Shown in pieces: positions 1 to 6,901 of a stretch of 18,737 bases of DNA. The stretch comes from JBFKAV01 sp041621405 (lineage in GTDB: Bacteria > Pseudomonadota > Alphaproteobacteria > Rhodobacterales > Rhodobacteraceae). The stretch spans positions 1 through 18,737 of the forward strand of contig JBFKAV010000065.1 of NCBI GenBank assembly GCA_041621405.1, in the 5' to 3' direction. The notes beneath the pieces are model-generated. The model made no database searches. It saw nothing but the letters and a program-made list of their open reading frames with translations, and was not told the DNA's origin. Position 1 is the stretch's first letter. The number at the start of each line of letters is the position of its first letter. The position numbers and the translations under genes were made by a program.

Positions 1-57
1 ATCGACCACCTGGCCGTCTCGGCCAGCCTCTCCGCAAGGGCCCGACGCCATGGCTGA
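1..57 (+). CDS. nqrB: NqrB C-terminus (partial), Na+-NQR subunit B
   Basis: Only the last 18 codons are inside the window. Frame 1 reads IDHLAVSASLSARARRHG and stops at 55-57. NqrB proteins commonly end with an IDH/FDH-type start to a basic tail, so this short peptide fits the C-terminus of NqrB, the large membrane subunit that carries covalent FMN and binds riboflavin and quinone. The main support is position: it lies directly before nqrC and overlaps its start by 8 nt (ATGGCTGA), as expected for the order nqrABCDEF. The peptide alone would not identify the gene. Confidence 0.75.
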   Translation: MDHLAVSASLSARARRHG

Positions 58-856
58 CCTCTCCCCCTTCGCCCGCTGGCGCCGCTTCCTGGCGACGCCC
101 GCCGACAACCGCGGCAAGACGCTGGCCATGGCGTTCCTGGTCTCCGCCGTCTGCGCACTCGCTGTCTCTACCGCCGCGGTGATGCTTGGCCCGCGGCTCG
201 ATGCCAATCGCGCCGCCGAGGCGCGTGCCCGGCTCGAGGCGCTTGTCGCCACGCTGCCGGGCCTCGCCGATCTTCTCGCCGAGGCTGGCGCGGACCGGCT
301 CGACGAAATCGTCGTCGACCTCACCACCGCCGGCGTAGCCGAGGAGGTCGCACCCGAAGACTTCGACCCCGAGGCCGTCGCCCGCGACCCGGCGCTCAAC
401 ACCGAGCTTTCGCCCGAGGCCGACATCGCCAACCTCGGCACCCGGCCGAACCTCGCGCGGCTCTACATCGTGCGGAGCGGCGCCGAAACCGCGCTGGTGA
501 TCCTCCCGGTCCACGGCGCCGGCTACCAATCCACGATCCGCGGCTACCTGGCGCTGCAGGGCGACCTCAACACCGTGGCGGGCCTGACCATCACCGAACA
601 GGCCGAGACCCCGGGCCTCGGCGCCAAGATCGAGGACGCCGCCTGGCAGGCGCTCTGGCCCGGCACCAAGCTCGCCGACGAGACCGGCGAAATCCGCTTC
701 GCCGTCAAGAAGGGCGGCGCCACCACGGAATACGAGGTCGACGGCATCACCGGCGCGACCCGCACCGGCAATGGGGTGACGAACATGGTTCGCTTCTGGG
801 TCGGCCCCAACGGCTTCGGGCCGGTGCTCGACAGGCTGCGCCGGGGGGAGATCTGA
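50..856 (+). CDS. nqrC: Na+-translocating NADH:quinone reductase subunit C (NqrC)
   Basis: NqrC carries a covalently bound FMN on the periplasmic side of the Na+-NQR and passes electrons through the pump. The 268-residue protein has a short cytoplasmic N-terminus, one membrane segment (about residues 26-46) and a large extracytoplasmic domain. The FMN attachment motif is DGITGATRT near the C-terminus. The family motif is usually SGATxT, so Thr239 is the predicted flavinylated residue and the first Ser is replaced by Thr234. The conserved stretch around residues 185-210 (AETPGLGAKI) is also typical. The ATG at 50 overlaps the nqrB stop. nqrD follows after 3 nt. RnfG is the related alternative, but the complete NQR context and NqrF downstream decide for NqrC. 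Confidence 0.95.
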   Translation: MADLSPFARWRRFLATPADNRGKTLAMAFLVSAVCALAVSTAAVMLGPRLDANRAAEARARLEALVATLPGLADLLAEAGADRLDEIVVDLTTAGVAEEVAPEDFDPEAVARDPALNTELSPEADIANLGTRPNLARLYIVRSGAETALVILPVHGAGYQSTIRGYLALQGDLNTVAGLTITEQAETPGLGAKIEDAAWQALWPGTKLADETGEIRFAVKKGGATTEYEVDGITGATRTGNGVTNMVRFWVGPNGFGPVLDRLRRGEI

Positions 857-859
857 GCC

Positions 860-1513
860 ATGCGCCGCCCCCTCGACATCCTCACCGGCCCGATCATCGC
901 CGAGAACCCGGTGACCCTGCAGATCCTCGGCATCTGCTCCGCGCTCGCCGTCACTACCTCGATGACCACGGCCTTGACGATGTGCGTTGCGCTGACCCTC
1001 GTCCTGATGGCCTCGAGCGCGATCATCTCGGCGATCCGCCGCCATATCCCGAGCGCGATCCGGCTGATCCTGCAGATCACCATCATCGCCTCGCTCGTGA
1101 TCGTGGCCGACCTGGTGCTGCAGGCCTACGCCTATTCCGTCAGCCAGCGGCTCTCGATCTTCGTCGCGCTGATCGTCACCAACTGCATCGTGCTCGGCCG
1201 CGCCGAGGCCTTCGCCATGGCGAACCCGGTCTGGCCCAGCGTGCTCGACGGAATGGGCAACGGGCTTGGCTACTCGGCGATCCTGCTCATCGTCGCCTTC
1301 GTGCGCGAGCTGTTCGGCGCAGGCACCCTGTTCGAGGCTCGAGTCTTCGCTCCGGCCGCCGAGGGCGGGTGGTTCGAGCCTCTGGGCTTCCTACTCCTCG
1401 CGCCCTCGGCCTTCTTCCTCCTCGGCCTCCTTATCTGGGCGCTGCGCAGCTGGCGCACCGAGCAAGTCGAGCGCAACCCGCACCCCGTGCAGCTTCTGGA
1501 ACCGGCACCATGA
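860..1513 (+). CDS. nqrD: Na+-NQR subunit D (NqrD)
   Basis: An integral membrane subunit of the sodium pump. The 217-residue protein is almost wholly hydrophobic, with about six transmembrane helices. It opens with a typical RPLDILTGPIIAENPVTLQI segment. Two cysteines in conserved half-helix positions, Cys26 (LGICSAL) and Cys109 (VTNCIVL), match those that with the NqrE pair ligate the iron centre in the membrane core between NqrD and NqrE. The inner motif LGRAEAFAM is also characteristic. The ATG is preceded by a G-rich Shine-Dalgarno within the end of nqrC (GGGGGAG). The stop overlaps the nqrE start as ATGA, suggesting coupled translation and equal stoichiometry. The charged, less conserved C-terminal tail from about residue 200 is unremarkable. 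Confidence 0.96.
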   Translation: MRRPLDILTGPIIAENPVTLQILGICSALAVTTSMTTALTMCVALTLVLMASSAIISAIRRHIPSAIRLILQITIIASLVIVADLVLQAYAYSVSQRLSIFVALIVTNCIVLGRAEAFAMANPVWPSVLDGMGNGLGYSAILLIVAFVRELFGAGTLFEARVFAPAAEGGWFEPLGFLLLAPSAFFLLGLLIWALRSWRTEQVERNPHPVQLLEPAP

Positions 1514-2112
1514 CCGAGCTCTTCCTCCGCGCGGTCTTCGCCGACAACCTGATCCTGGCGCTGTTCCTCGGCATGTGCACCTTCCTCGCGGTGTCGAAGA
1601 GCGTGGAAACCGCGCTCGGCCTCGGGCTCGCGGTGATCGTCGTGATGACCGTGACGGTGCCGGTGAACCAGCTGATCCTCACCCACCTCCTTTCGGAAGG
1701 CGCCTGGGCCTGGGCCGGCCTGCCGGAAGTGGACCTCGGCTTCCTCAGGCTGATCGCCTTCATCGGCGTGATCGCGGCCATGGTGCAGGTGCTCGAAATG
1801 GCGCTCGACCGCTACGCGCCGCGGCTCTACCGCGCGCTCGGCATTTTCCTGCCGCTGATCACGGTGAATTGCGCGATCCTCGCCGGCTCGCTCTTTATGG
1901 CCGAGCGCAGCTACACGCTCACCGAGAGCGCGGTCTTCGGCTTCGGCGGCGGAGTGGGCTGGGCACTGGCCATCGCCGCGCTCGCGGCGATCCGCGAGCG
2001 GCTCGCCTACGCCGACGTGCCGAAGGGGCTGCAGGGGCTCGGCATCACCTTCGTGGTGACAGGCCTCATGTCGATGGGCTTCACAGCATTCGGGAGCCTC
2101 GCGAGCCAATGA
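1510..2112 (+). CDS. nqrE: Na+-NQR subunit E (NqrE)
   Basis: The second of the two homologous, oppositely oriented membrane subunits of Na+-NQR. The 200-residue protein has about six hydrophobic helices. It keeps the two cysteines predicted to complete the NqrD/NqrE iron centre, Cys23 (LGMCTFL) and Cys121 (VNCAILA). The segments ADNLILALFLGMC and AIRERL are strongly family-like. I chose the ATG at 1510 because it overlaps the nqrD stop (ATGA) and gives the normal family length. A much longer open frame extends upstream, but that part runs antiphase through nqrD and is not coding. Its own stop again overlaps the nqrF start as ATGA. Confidence 0.96.
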   Translation: MTELFLRAVFADNLILALFLGMCTFLAVSKSVETALGLGLAVIVVMTVTVPVNQLILTHLLSEGAWAWAGLPEVDLGFLRLIAFIGVIAAMVQVLEMALDRYAPRLYRALGIFLPLITVNCAILAGSLFMAERSYTLTESAVFGFGGGVGWALAIAALAAIRERLAYADVPKGLQGLGITFVVTGLMSMGFTAFGSLASQ

Positions 2113-3332
2113 CCGAGATCGCGCTCGCCACCTTTCTGATGATCGCGCTCGTGTTCGCGCTCGCGCTCTTCGTGATGGGTGCGCGGCGGGTGCTGCAGCC
2201 GGCCTTGCCGGTGATGATCACGGTGAATGGCCACCGCGAGGTGACGGGAATTTCCGGGCAGAAGCTCCTCGCATCGCTCCAGGGCGCCGAGATCCCGATT
2301 CCGTCGCCCTGCGGCGGCAAGGGAATCTGCGGGCTCTGCAGGGTGAAAGTGCCGGAAGGTGGCGGCCCGACGCTGCCGACCGAGCTTGGCACGCTCGGCG
2401 CCAGCTCGGTCGCCGAGGGGCTGCGGCTGGCCTGCCAGGTGGTCGTGCGGGGGCCGCTCAAGGTGGAGGTGCTCGAGGCGATCCTCGCCGCCGAAACCTG
2501 GTCCTGCCGGGTCGTCTCCAACGCCATGCTGGCACCTTTGATCAAGGAGCTCGTCGTCGAGCTCCCCGAGGGTGCCGCCTTCCCCTTCGAGGCCGGCGCC
2601 TTCGCCCAGGTCACGGCGCCGCCCTACGCGCTCGACTTCGCCGAAATCGAAATCGCCCCCGCGCACGAGGCCGCCTGGGCCCGTATGGGCCTGCGCGAGC
2701 TCCGCGCCGAAACCGACGAGGCGACCTCCCGCGCCTATTCCATCGCCAACCGGCCCGAGGACACGGGACGCGTGGTGATGGACATCCGCCTCGCGGTGCC
2801 GCCTCCGGGTAATCCCGAGGCGCCGCCCGGCGTCGTTTCCTCCTATCTCTTCGCGCTGAAGCCCGGCGACCGGCTCGACGTTGCCGGCCCCTATGGCGAA
2901 TTCCGCGCCAAGGAGACCGAGCGCGAGATGGTGTTCATCGGCGGCGGCGTCGGCATGGCGCCGCTCCGCGCCATCATCCACGACCAGCTCACCCGCCGCG
3001 GCACCACCCGCAAGCTCTCGTTCTGGTACGGCGCCCGTAGCCGGGCCGACCTGTTCTACGAGGAGGAATTTGCACGGCTGGCCGGGGAGCACCCGAACTT
3101 CCGGTTCACCGTCGCCCTCTCCGACCCCTCCCCCGAGGACGGCTGGACGGGCGCGCAGGGCTTCATCCACGACGTCGCCTACCGCGCATACCTGAAGGAC
3201 CACCCCGCCCCTGAGGCCTGCGAGTACTACCTCTGCGGCCCGCCGCTGATGATGCGAGCGGTCACCGCGATGCTGGAAGACCTCGGGGTCGAGCCCGACT
3301 CGATCTTCTTCGACGATTTCGCGAGCACCTGA
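2109..3332 (+). CDS. nqrF: Na+-NQR subunit F, NADH-oxidising subunit (NqrF)
   Basis: NqrF is the cytoplasmic entry point of the pump: it oxidises NADH via FAD and passes electrons to a [2Fe-2S] cluster. The 407-residue protein has one N-terminal membrane anchor (about 5-24). A plant-ferredoxin domain follows with the ligands Cys68, Cys74, Cys77 and Cys109 in CGGKGICGLC...LACQ. Next comes an FAD domain with RAYS at 208-211 and GPYGEF near 260, then an NADH domain with GGGVGMAPLR from about 278 and YYLCGPP with Cys376. The C-terminus ends in the aromatic-acidic FFDDF typical of the family. Length is normal. The ATG at 2109 overlaps the nqrE stop. Rnf has no equivalent fused ferredoxin-reductase subunit, so this gene fixes the operon as NQR. 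Confidence 0.97.
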   Translation: MTEIALATFLMIALVFALALFVMGARRVLQPALPVMITVNGHREVTGISGQKLLASLQGAEIPIPSPCGGKGICGLCRVKVPEGGGPTLPTELGTLGASSVAEGLRLACQVVVRGPLKVEVLEAILAAETWSCRVVSNAMLAPLIKELVVELPEGAAFPFEAGAFAQVTAPPYALDFAEIEIAPAHEAAWARMGLRELRAETDEATSRAYSIANRPEDTGRVVMDIRLAVPPPGNPEAPPGVVSSYLFALKPGDRLDVAGPYGEFRAKETEREMVFIGGGVGMAPLRAIIHDQLTRRGTTRKLSFWYGARSRADLFYEEEFARLAGEHPNFRFTVALSDPSPEDGWTGAQGFIHDVAYRAYLKDHPAPEACEYYLCGPPLMMRAVTAMLEDLGVEPDSIFFDDFAST

Positions 3333-3333
3333 G

Positions 3334-4296
3334 ATGAGGCTGACACGCCGCACTTTCCTCGCCGCCACCCTCGCCTCGACCGCGCTGACCGCCCGCGCCG
3401 GCGCCACCCAGAGCATCGGCGGCCCCGCCTTCGGCTCCTATTGGCGGCTCACTCTGCCAGGGGTGGCCGACACCGAGCCCGTCCGCGCCACCGTCGCCGC
3501 CGTGGTGGCCGAGGTCGACCGGCTGATGTCGCCCTACCGGGCGGACTCCGACCTCACCCGCTTCAACACCCGCGCCACGACCGACCTCGTGTCCATCGCC
3601 CACGAGACTGCCCGCGTCACCCGCGACGCACTGGCGCTTGCCGCCGAGACCGAAGGCGCCTTCGATCCCACCCTCGGCCCAATCGTCGCCCGCTACGGCT
3701 TCGGGCCAATCGCCGGCGGGCCGGGCGGCGCCACCCTCCTTGCGCTCGAGGGCGAGGCCTTGCGCAAGGCGCGGCCCGACCTCACCCTCGATCTCTGCGG
3801 CATCGCCAAGGGCCACGCCCTCGACCGCGCCGTGGCGGCGCTCGACGCGCTCGGCTACGGGAGGTTCCTCATCGAACTCGGTGGCGAGGTCTTCGCTCGC
3901 GGCGCCCATCCCGAGGGCCGCCCCTGGCAGGTCGGGATCGAAGGCGCCGAGGGGGGGCTCGCCCGCCTCGCAACGCTCTTCGACACCGCAGCCGCGACCT
4001 CGGGCGACACTCAGCAGGGCTACGCGCTCGGGCAGCGCCGATACGGCCACGTCATCGACCCCAGGACCGGGGCGCCTGCCTCGGGCGACCTTGCTTCCGT
4101 TACCGTCTTCCACCCATCCGCCGCCCGCGCCGACGCGCTTGCCACCGCCCTCTTCGCCATGGGCCGCGAACGCGCGCAAGCCTTCGCCGAGGCCAATAAC
4201 CTCGACGCGCTGTTCCTCGCCCGCGAGGGCACGCGGCTCCACGCCATTGCCACCCGCAGCGCAGAACGGCGGCTTCTCGCGGAGGACCGGACATGA
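3334..4296 (+). CDS. apbE: FAD:protein FMN transferase ApbE (Tat-exported)
   Basis: ApbE attaches FMN from FAD, through a phosphoester bond, to Thr/Ser of target proteins; here the likely targets are NqrC (in this operon) and NqrB. The 320-residue protein starts with a twin-arginine signal, TRRTFLAA (Arg5-Arg6), a hydrophobic stretch and a likely cleavage after ARA near residue 22, so it should act in the periplasm where the NqrC FMN domain lies. Family motifs are DLCGIAKGHALDRA (153-166), FLIELGGEV (178-186), TSGD (222-225) and RYGHVIDPRTG (236-246) with His239. The start lies 1 nt after the nqrF stop. The stop overlaps the nqrM start. Many ApbE proteins are Sec lipoproteins; this one has no lipobox and appears Tat-dependent. 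Confidence 0.94.
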   Translation: MRLTRRTFLAATLASTALTARAGATQSIGGPAFGSYWRLTLPGVADTEPVRATVAAVVAEVDRLMSPYRADSDLTRFNTRATTDLVSIAHETARVTRDALALAAETEGAFDPTLGPIVARYGFGPIAGGPGGATLLALEGEALRKARPDLTLDLCGIAKGHALDRAVAALDALGYGRFLIELGGEVFARGAHPEGRPWQVGIEGAEGGLARLATLFDTAAATSGDTQQGYALGQRRYGHVIDPRTGAPASGDLASVTVFHPSAARADALATALFAMGRERAQAFAEANNLDALFLAREGTRLHAIATRSAERRLLAEDRT

Positions 4297-4460
4297 TCGC
4301 CACAATCGCACTGGCCGCTTCCGTCTTCGGCCTCGCCGTCCTCTGCCTCGCGGCCGGCGTGCTCCTCGGCCGGGCGCCAATCAGGGGGAGCTGCGGCGGA
4401 CTCTCCTGTGGCGCCTGCGAGACCTGCCCGCACCGCCTCCACGAAGACCATGAACCATGA
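4293..4460 (+). CDS. nqrM: NqrM-like Na+-NQR maturation protein (DUF539), 55 aa
   Basis: A very small gene that is easily missed. It starts with ATG at 4293, overlapping the apbE stop, and ends with TGA at 4458-4460, overlapping the next start. The product has one N-terminal membrane helix (about residues 3-25), a GRAPIRG linker and a cysteine cluster, SCGGLSCGACETCPHR (Cys34, Cys39, Cys42, Cys45). The hydrophobic helix, the GR-P-(K/R)GSCGGL signature and a cysteine-rich tail are the hallmarks of NqrM/DUF539, which is needed for Na+-NQR assembly, probably by supplying iron to the NqrD/NqrE centre. It is shorter than typical gammaproteobacterial NqrM, and its tail has a CxxC-xx-C spacing of its own. 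Position between apbE and the end of the nqr operon strongly supports the call. Confidence 0.88.
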   Translation: MIATIALAASVFGLAVLCLAAGVLLGRAPIRGSCGGLSCGACETCPHRLHEDHEP

Positions 4461-4852
4461 CCCACCGCCCCACGATCGAGCGCTACATGAACACGAACCC
4501 GCTCACCCTCTCGCCGGGCATGGAGGTCAACCGCGCCGCCGCGTTCCTGATCAAGCACAACATCTCCGGCGCCCCCGTCATCGAGGAGACCGGCCGCCTC
4601 GTCGGCATCCTCACCGCCAAGGACTGCTTCCGCGCCGTGCTGCACGCGAGCTACCACCAGGAGCTCGGCGGCACCGTCGCCGCCTACATGTCCTCCCCGG
4701 TCGAGACCCTCGAAGCCGGGCTCGACATCATTTCCGCCGCCGAGCGGTTCCTCGCCATGCCCTATCGCCGCTTCCCGGTGATGAAGGAAGGCCGGCTTGC
4801 CGGCATCATCTCCCGGCTCGACCTCCTGCGTGCCTTCGGCCGGGAGTGGTGA
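4457..4852 (+). CDS. Tandem CBS-domain protein at the end of the nqr operon
   Basis: A 131-residue soluble protein made of little more than two CBS motifs: about residues 8-60 (YMNTNPLTLSPGMEV...GRLVGILTAKDCFRA) and about 74-128 (YMSSPVETLEAG...GRLAGIISRLDLLRAF). Paired CBS motifs form a Bateman module that usually binds adenine nucleotides such as AMP, ATP or NAD(P)H, or similar ligands, and controls a partner protein. There is no fused effector domain. The ATG overlaps the nqrM stop (ATGA), which ties its expression to the sodium pump. A role in sensing nucleotide state for the pump is inference; the sequence shows only the fold and the linkage. The ligand cannot be read from the sequence. 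Confidence 0.88.
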   Translation: MTHRPTIERYMNTNPLTLSPGMEVNRAAAFLIKHNISGAPVIEETGRLVGILTAKDCFRAVLHASYHQELGGTVAAYMSSPVETLEAGLDIISAAERFLAMPYRRFPVMKEGRLAGIISRLDLLRAFGREW

Positions 4853-5037
4853 CGTCGGCGGCGGCCATTGACGCGCCTCGATGCCCTGCCGGGCGGTGCG
4901 CCAACCATCCCGCGATTTCCGCCAAACCTGAAGCATGGCCCGACATTGACCGCCGCCCGCCTCCCCCTTTCCGCGAAGGTCGCCGCCGCGGTGCTTTCCC
5001 CGGTCGCACCGACTGCGCACGGCGCCGGGGGGCTCGT
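4853..5037. other. Convergent intergenic region after the nqr operon
   Basis: This 185-bp gap separates the plus-strand CBS gene from the minus-strand CoxG-like gene, so it should hold terminators for both. I see only weak GC-rich inverted elements (for example GCCC-TGCC-GGGC near 4881) and no hairpin followed by a T run. No convincing small gene is present. The segment reads as ordinary non-coding GC-rich sequence; Rho-dependent termination is possible. Confidence 0.4.
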
Positions 5038-5490
5038 TCAGGCTTTCCCGGAATCCGCAAAGTGCCGGGAGAGTTCCTCAAAGAAGCTTGCCGAGAGCTT
5101 CCTGGCTGTGCCGTGGACCAGGCGGTTGCCGAGCTGGGCGAGCTTGCCGCCGATTTCGGCCTTGGCGTTGTAGGTGAGGAGGGTCTCCACCCCGCGGTCT
5201 TCCAGATGGACGTCTGCGCCGCCCTTGGCGAAGCCCGCGACGCCGCCATTGCCCTCGCCACCGAGAGTAAAACGCTCGGGCGGATTTTCGGGATTGAGCT
5301 TCACCTTGCCTGCAAAGCGCGCCTTGACGGGGCCGACCTTGAGCATGACCTTGGCCTCGAGATCGGTGTCGGAGATCTTCGTTAGCTCCTCGCAGCCGGG
5401 AATGCACTTCCTCAGCACCTCGGGATCGTTCAGCGCCGCATAGACCGCGTCACGCGGGGCCGGGATCAGGATTTCGTCTTGCAGGTCCAT
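5038..5490 (-). CDS. CoxG-family (SRPBCC) protein, carbon monoxide dehydrogenase subunit G-like
   Basis: A 150-residue single-domain protein of the CoxG branch of the START/SRPBCC fold. Family marks are the start MDLQDEILIPAPRDAVYAAL, LNDPEVLRKCIPGCEEL (Cys29, Cys33) and the glycine-rich core around residues 75-90. CoxG proteins are encoded with molybdenum hydroxylases (CO or xanthine dehydrogenase types) and are thought to help their membrane recruitment or assembly, but no hydroxylase gene is in this window. I chose the ATG at 5490 because GGAGAAG precedes it at good spacing; a longer in-frame start at 5619 has no such site. It lies 136 bp downstream of the ABC permease on the same strand, so it may be the last gene of that operon or have its own promoter. 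A purine-hydroxylase link is inference. Confidence 0.85.
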   Translation of the reverse strand: MDLQDEILIPAPRDAVYAALNDPEVLRKCIPGCEELTKISDTDLEAKVMLKVGPVKARFAGKVKLNPENPPERFTLGGEGNGGVAGFAKGGADVHLEDRGVETLLTYNAKAEIGGKLAQLGNRLVHGTARKLSASFFEELSRHFADSGKA

Positions 5491-5626
5491 CAGGCTTCTC
5501 CGGCAAGCGGCTCGGCCGCGTTTGACCGTCTGACTTCGGCCGACGCTCCAAGGACGGATCGAGAGCCCGGACGTGGTACCGATGTCAACTCCGGCAGGCG
5601 TCCGCGCGGCATTGTCCAAAAGCGCT
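5491..5626 (-). other. Leader region of the CoxG-like gene
   Basis: This gap between the permease stop and the CoxG-like start contains, on the minus strand, a TTGACA hexamer (5588 to 5583). It could be a -35 element, but I find no convincing -10 hexamer at 16-18 bp. The only clear element is the Shine-Dalgarno GGAGAAG just before the ATG. Whether the gene has its own promoter is undecided. Confidence 0.25.
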
Positions 5627-6901
5627 CTACTCCTTCACGTAGGGCTTGCCGTCGGCCGCCGGTGGCCGGGCGCGGCCGATCAGGCCGGCCACGACCACGA
5701 TGGTGGCAATGTAGGGGGCCATCGCGAGGAACTCCGAAGGGATCGGCGTGCCGAGCAGCGCCAGCTTCTGCTGCAGCGAATCCGCGAAGCCGAAGACAAG
5801 TGCCGCCGCCAGCGCCCCGACCGGGTGCCAACGGCCGAAGATCATCGCAGCGAGGCCGATGAAGCCGCGGCCTCCGGTCATGTTCTCGTCAAACCGCCCT
5901 ACGGAGCCCAGCGTGAACCAGGCGCCGCCGAAGCCCGCCACCATGCCGCCCAGGGTGACGTGCACGTAACGCGTCCAGTAGACGTCGATCCCCAGCGTGT
6001 CGGCGGCGCGCGGGTGCTCGCCCACGGCGCGGGCACGGAGGCCATGCCGGGTGTGGAACAGGTAGTAGGTCGCCACCGCCACCAAGACCAGCGCACCGTA
6101 GACGAAGAGATTCTGCTGGAACAGCATCGGCCCGATCACCGGAATGTCGCCGAGAATCGGGATCTTCCAGGCGCGGAAGACCGGCGCGTTGTTGAGGAAA
6201 CGATGCTCGGCGAAGACCTGGGAACTGACGTAACTCGTCAGCCCGAGCACGAAGAGGTTGATCACCACGCCGGCGATGATCTGGTCCATCCGGTAGGTGA
6301 CCACGAGCATGGCGAGAAGGAAGCCGAAGAGCCCGCCGATAGCGACGGCGGAGACGAGCCCGCCCCAGCCGCCGAGCAGGGAGCCCATCAGCGCGCCGGT
6401 GAAGGCACCGGCCAAGAGCATACCCTCGATCGCGATGTTGACCACGGCGACCCGCTCGCAAAGCGTGCCCGCGAGCCCGCCGAGCGCGATCGGAACAGCG
6501 CGCACCATGGTGGCCTGCAGCATCCCCGTCAGCGAGAATGCCTTTCCCGCCGTCGCCCAGACCAGGAACGCCATCACCGCGAAGGCGAGCCCGAGGCCGA
6601 GCAGGAGGCCGATCCAGCGCGCGCCGCCTCTAAGGAACAGACGAGCGCCGAAGAAGGCCAGAAGGGCTGCGGCGATGTAGTTGAACGGCGCCGCCGGAAC
6701 CACGAGGTCGCCCAGCGCCCAGGGGTCGGTCGGCCGGGAAAGGCGGAAGGTGGCGTCGCCCTCGGTGCCGATGCCGAAGACGTAAGTCACGAAGACCGCG
6801 AGCGCGAGGAGCACGACCCCGGCATGGCGCGCCTGGCGGGCCCTTGCCGTCTCGATCTTGCGTGCCGTCGCGAGCGCCGCTTGCTGGTCGACAGCGGTCA
6901 T
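5627..6901 (-). CDS. BMP-type ABC transporter permease (second permease)
   Basis: The second membrane component of a nucleoside/purine-type ABC importer (BPD_transp_2 superfamily). The 424-residue protein has an N-terminal hydrophobic region (about 27-43, then 71-105) before a core of about eight membrane helices. The family's cytoplasmic-loop signature is ERVAVVNIAIEGMLLAGAF, which couples the permease to the ATPase. GLRARAVGEHPRAADTLGI, a conserved later loop, and GRWHPVGAL near the end are also typical. The ATG at 6901 overlaps the stop of the preceding permease (ATGA). Longer in-frame readings upstream run antiphase through that permease and are not real. The N-terminal extension makes it longer than the partner permease, a usual asymmetry in this family. 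Confidence 0.93.
   Translation of the reverse strand: MTAVDQQAALATARKIETARARQARHAGVVLLALAVFVTYVFGIGTEGDATFRLSRPTDPWALGDLVVPAAPFNYIAAALLAFFGARLFLRGGARWIGLLLGLGLAFAVMAFLVWATAGKAFSLTGMLQATMVRAVPIALGGLAGTLCERVAVVNIAIEGMLLAGAFTGALMGSLLGGWGGLVSAVAIGGLFGFLLAMLVVTYRMDQIIAGVVINLFVLGLTSYVSSQVFAEHRFLNNAPVFRAWKIPILGDIPVIGPMLFQQNLFVYGALVLVAVATYYLFHTRHGLRARAVGEHPRAADTLGIDVYWTRYVHVTLGGMVAGFGGAWFTLGSVGRFDENMTGGRGFIGLAAMIFGRWHPVGALAAALVFGFADSLQQKLALLGTPIPSEFLAMAPYIATIVVVAGLIGRARPPAADGKPYVKE

Noticed and set aside
50..3332. Interpretation of nqrCDE as an Rnf complex
   Set aside because: The gene for a NADH-oxidising ferredoxin-reductase fusion (NqrF), followed by apbE and nqrM, identifies Na+-NQR; no RnfB or RnfC is present.
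2007..3416. Long open frame on the minus strand opposite nqrF
   Set aside because: It is a GC-rich shadow of nqrF with low-complexity, charged composition and no recognisable motif; nqrF on the plus strand has all family motifs.
5583..5588. TTGACA as a promoter -35 for the CoxG-like gene
   Set aside because: No plausible -10 element at normal spacing; kept only as a note in the leader region.
5491..5619. Extended N-terminus of the CoxG-like protein
   Set aside because: The extra 43 residues do not match the family, and the ATG at 5490 has a GGAGAAG ribosome site.
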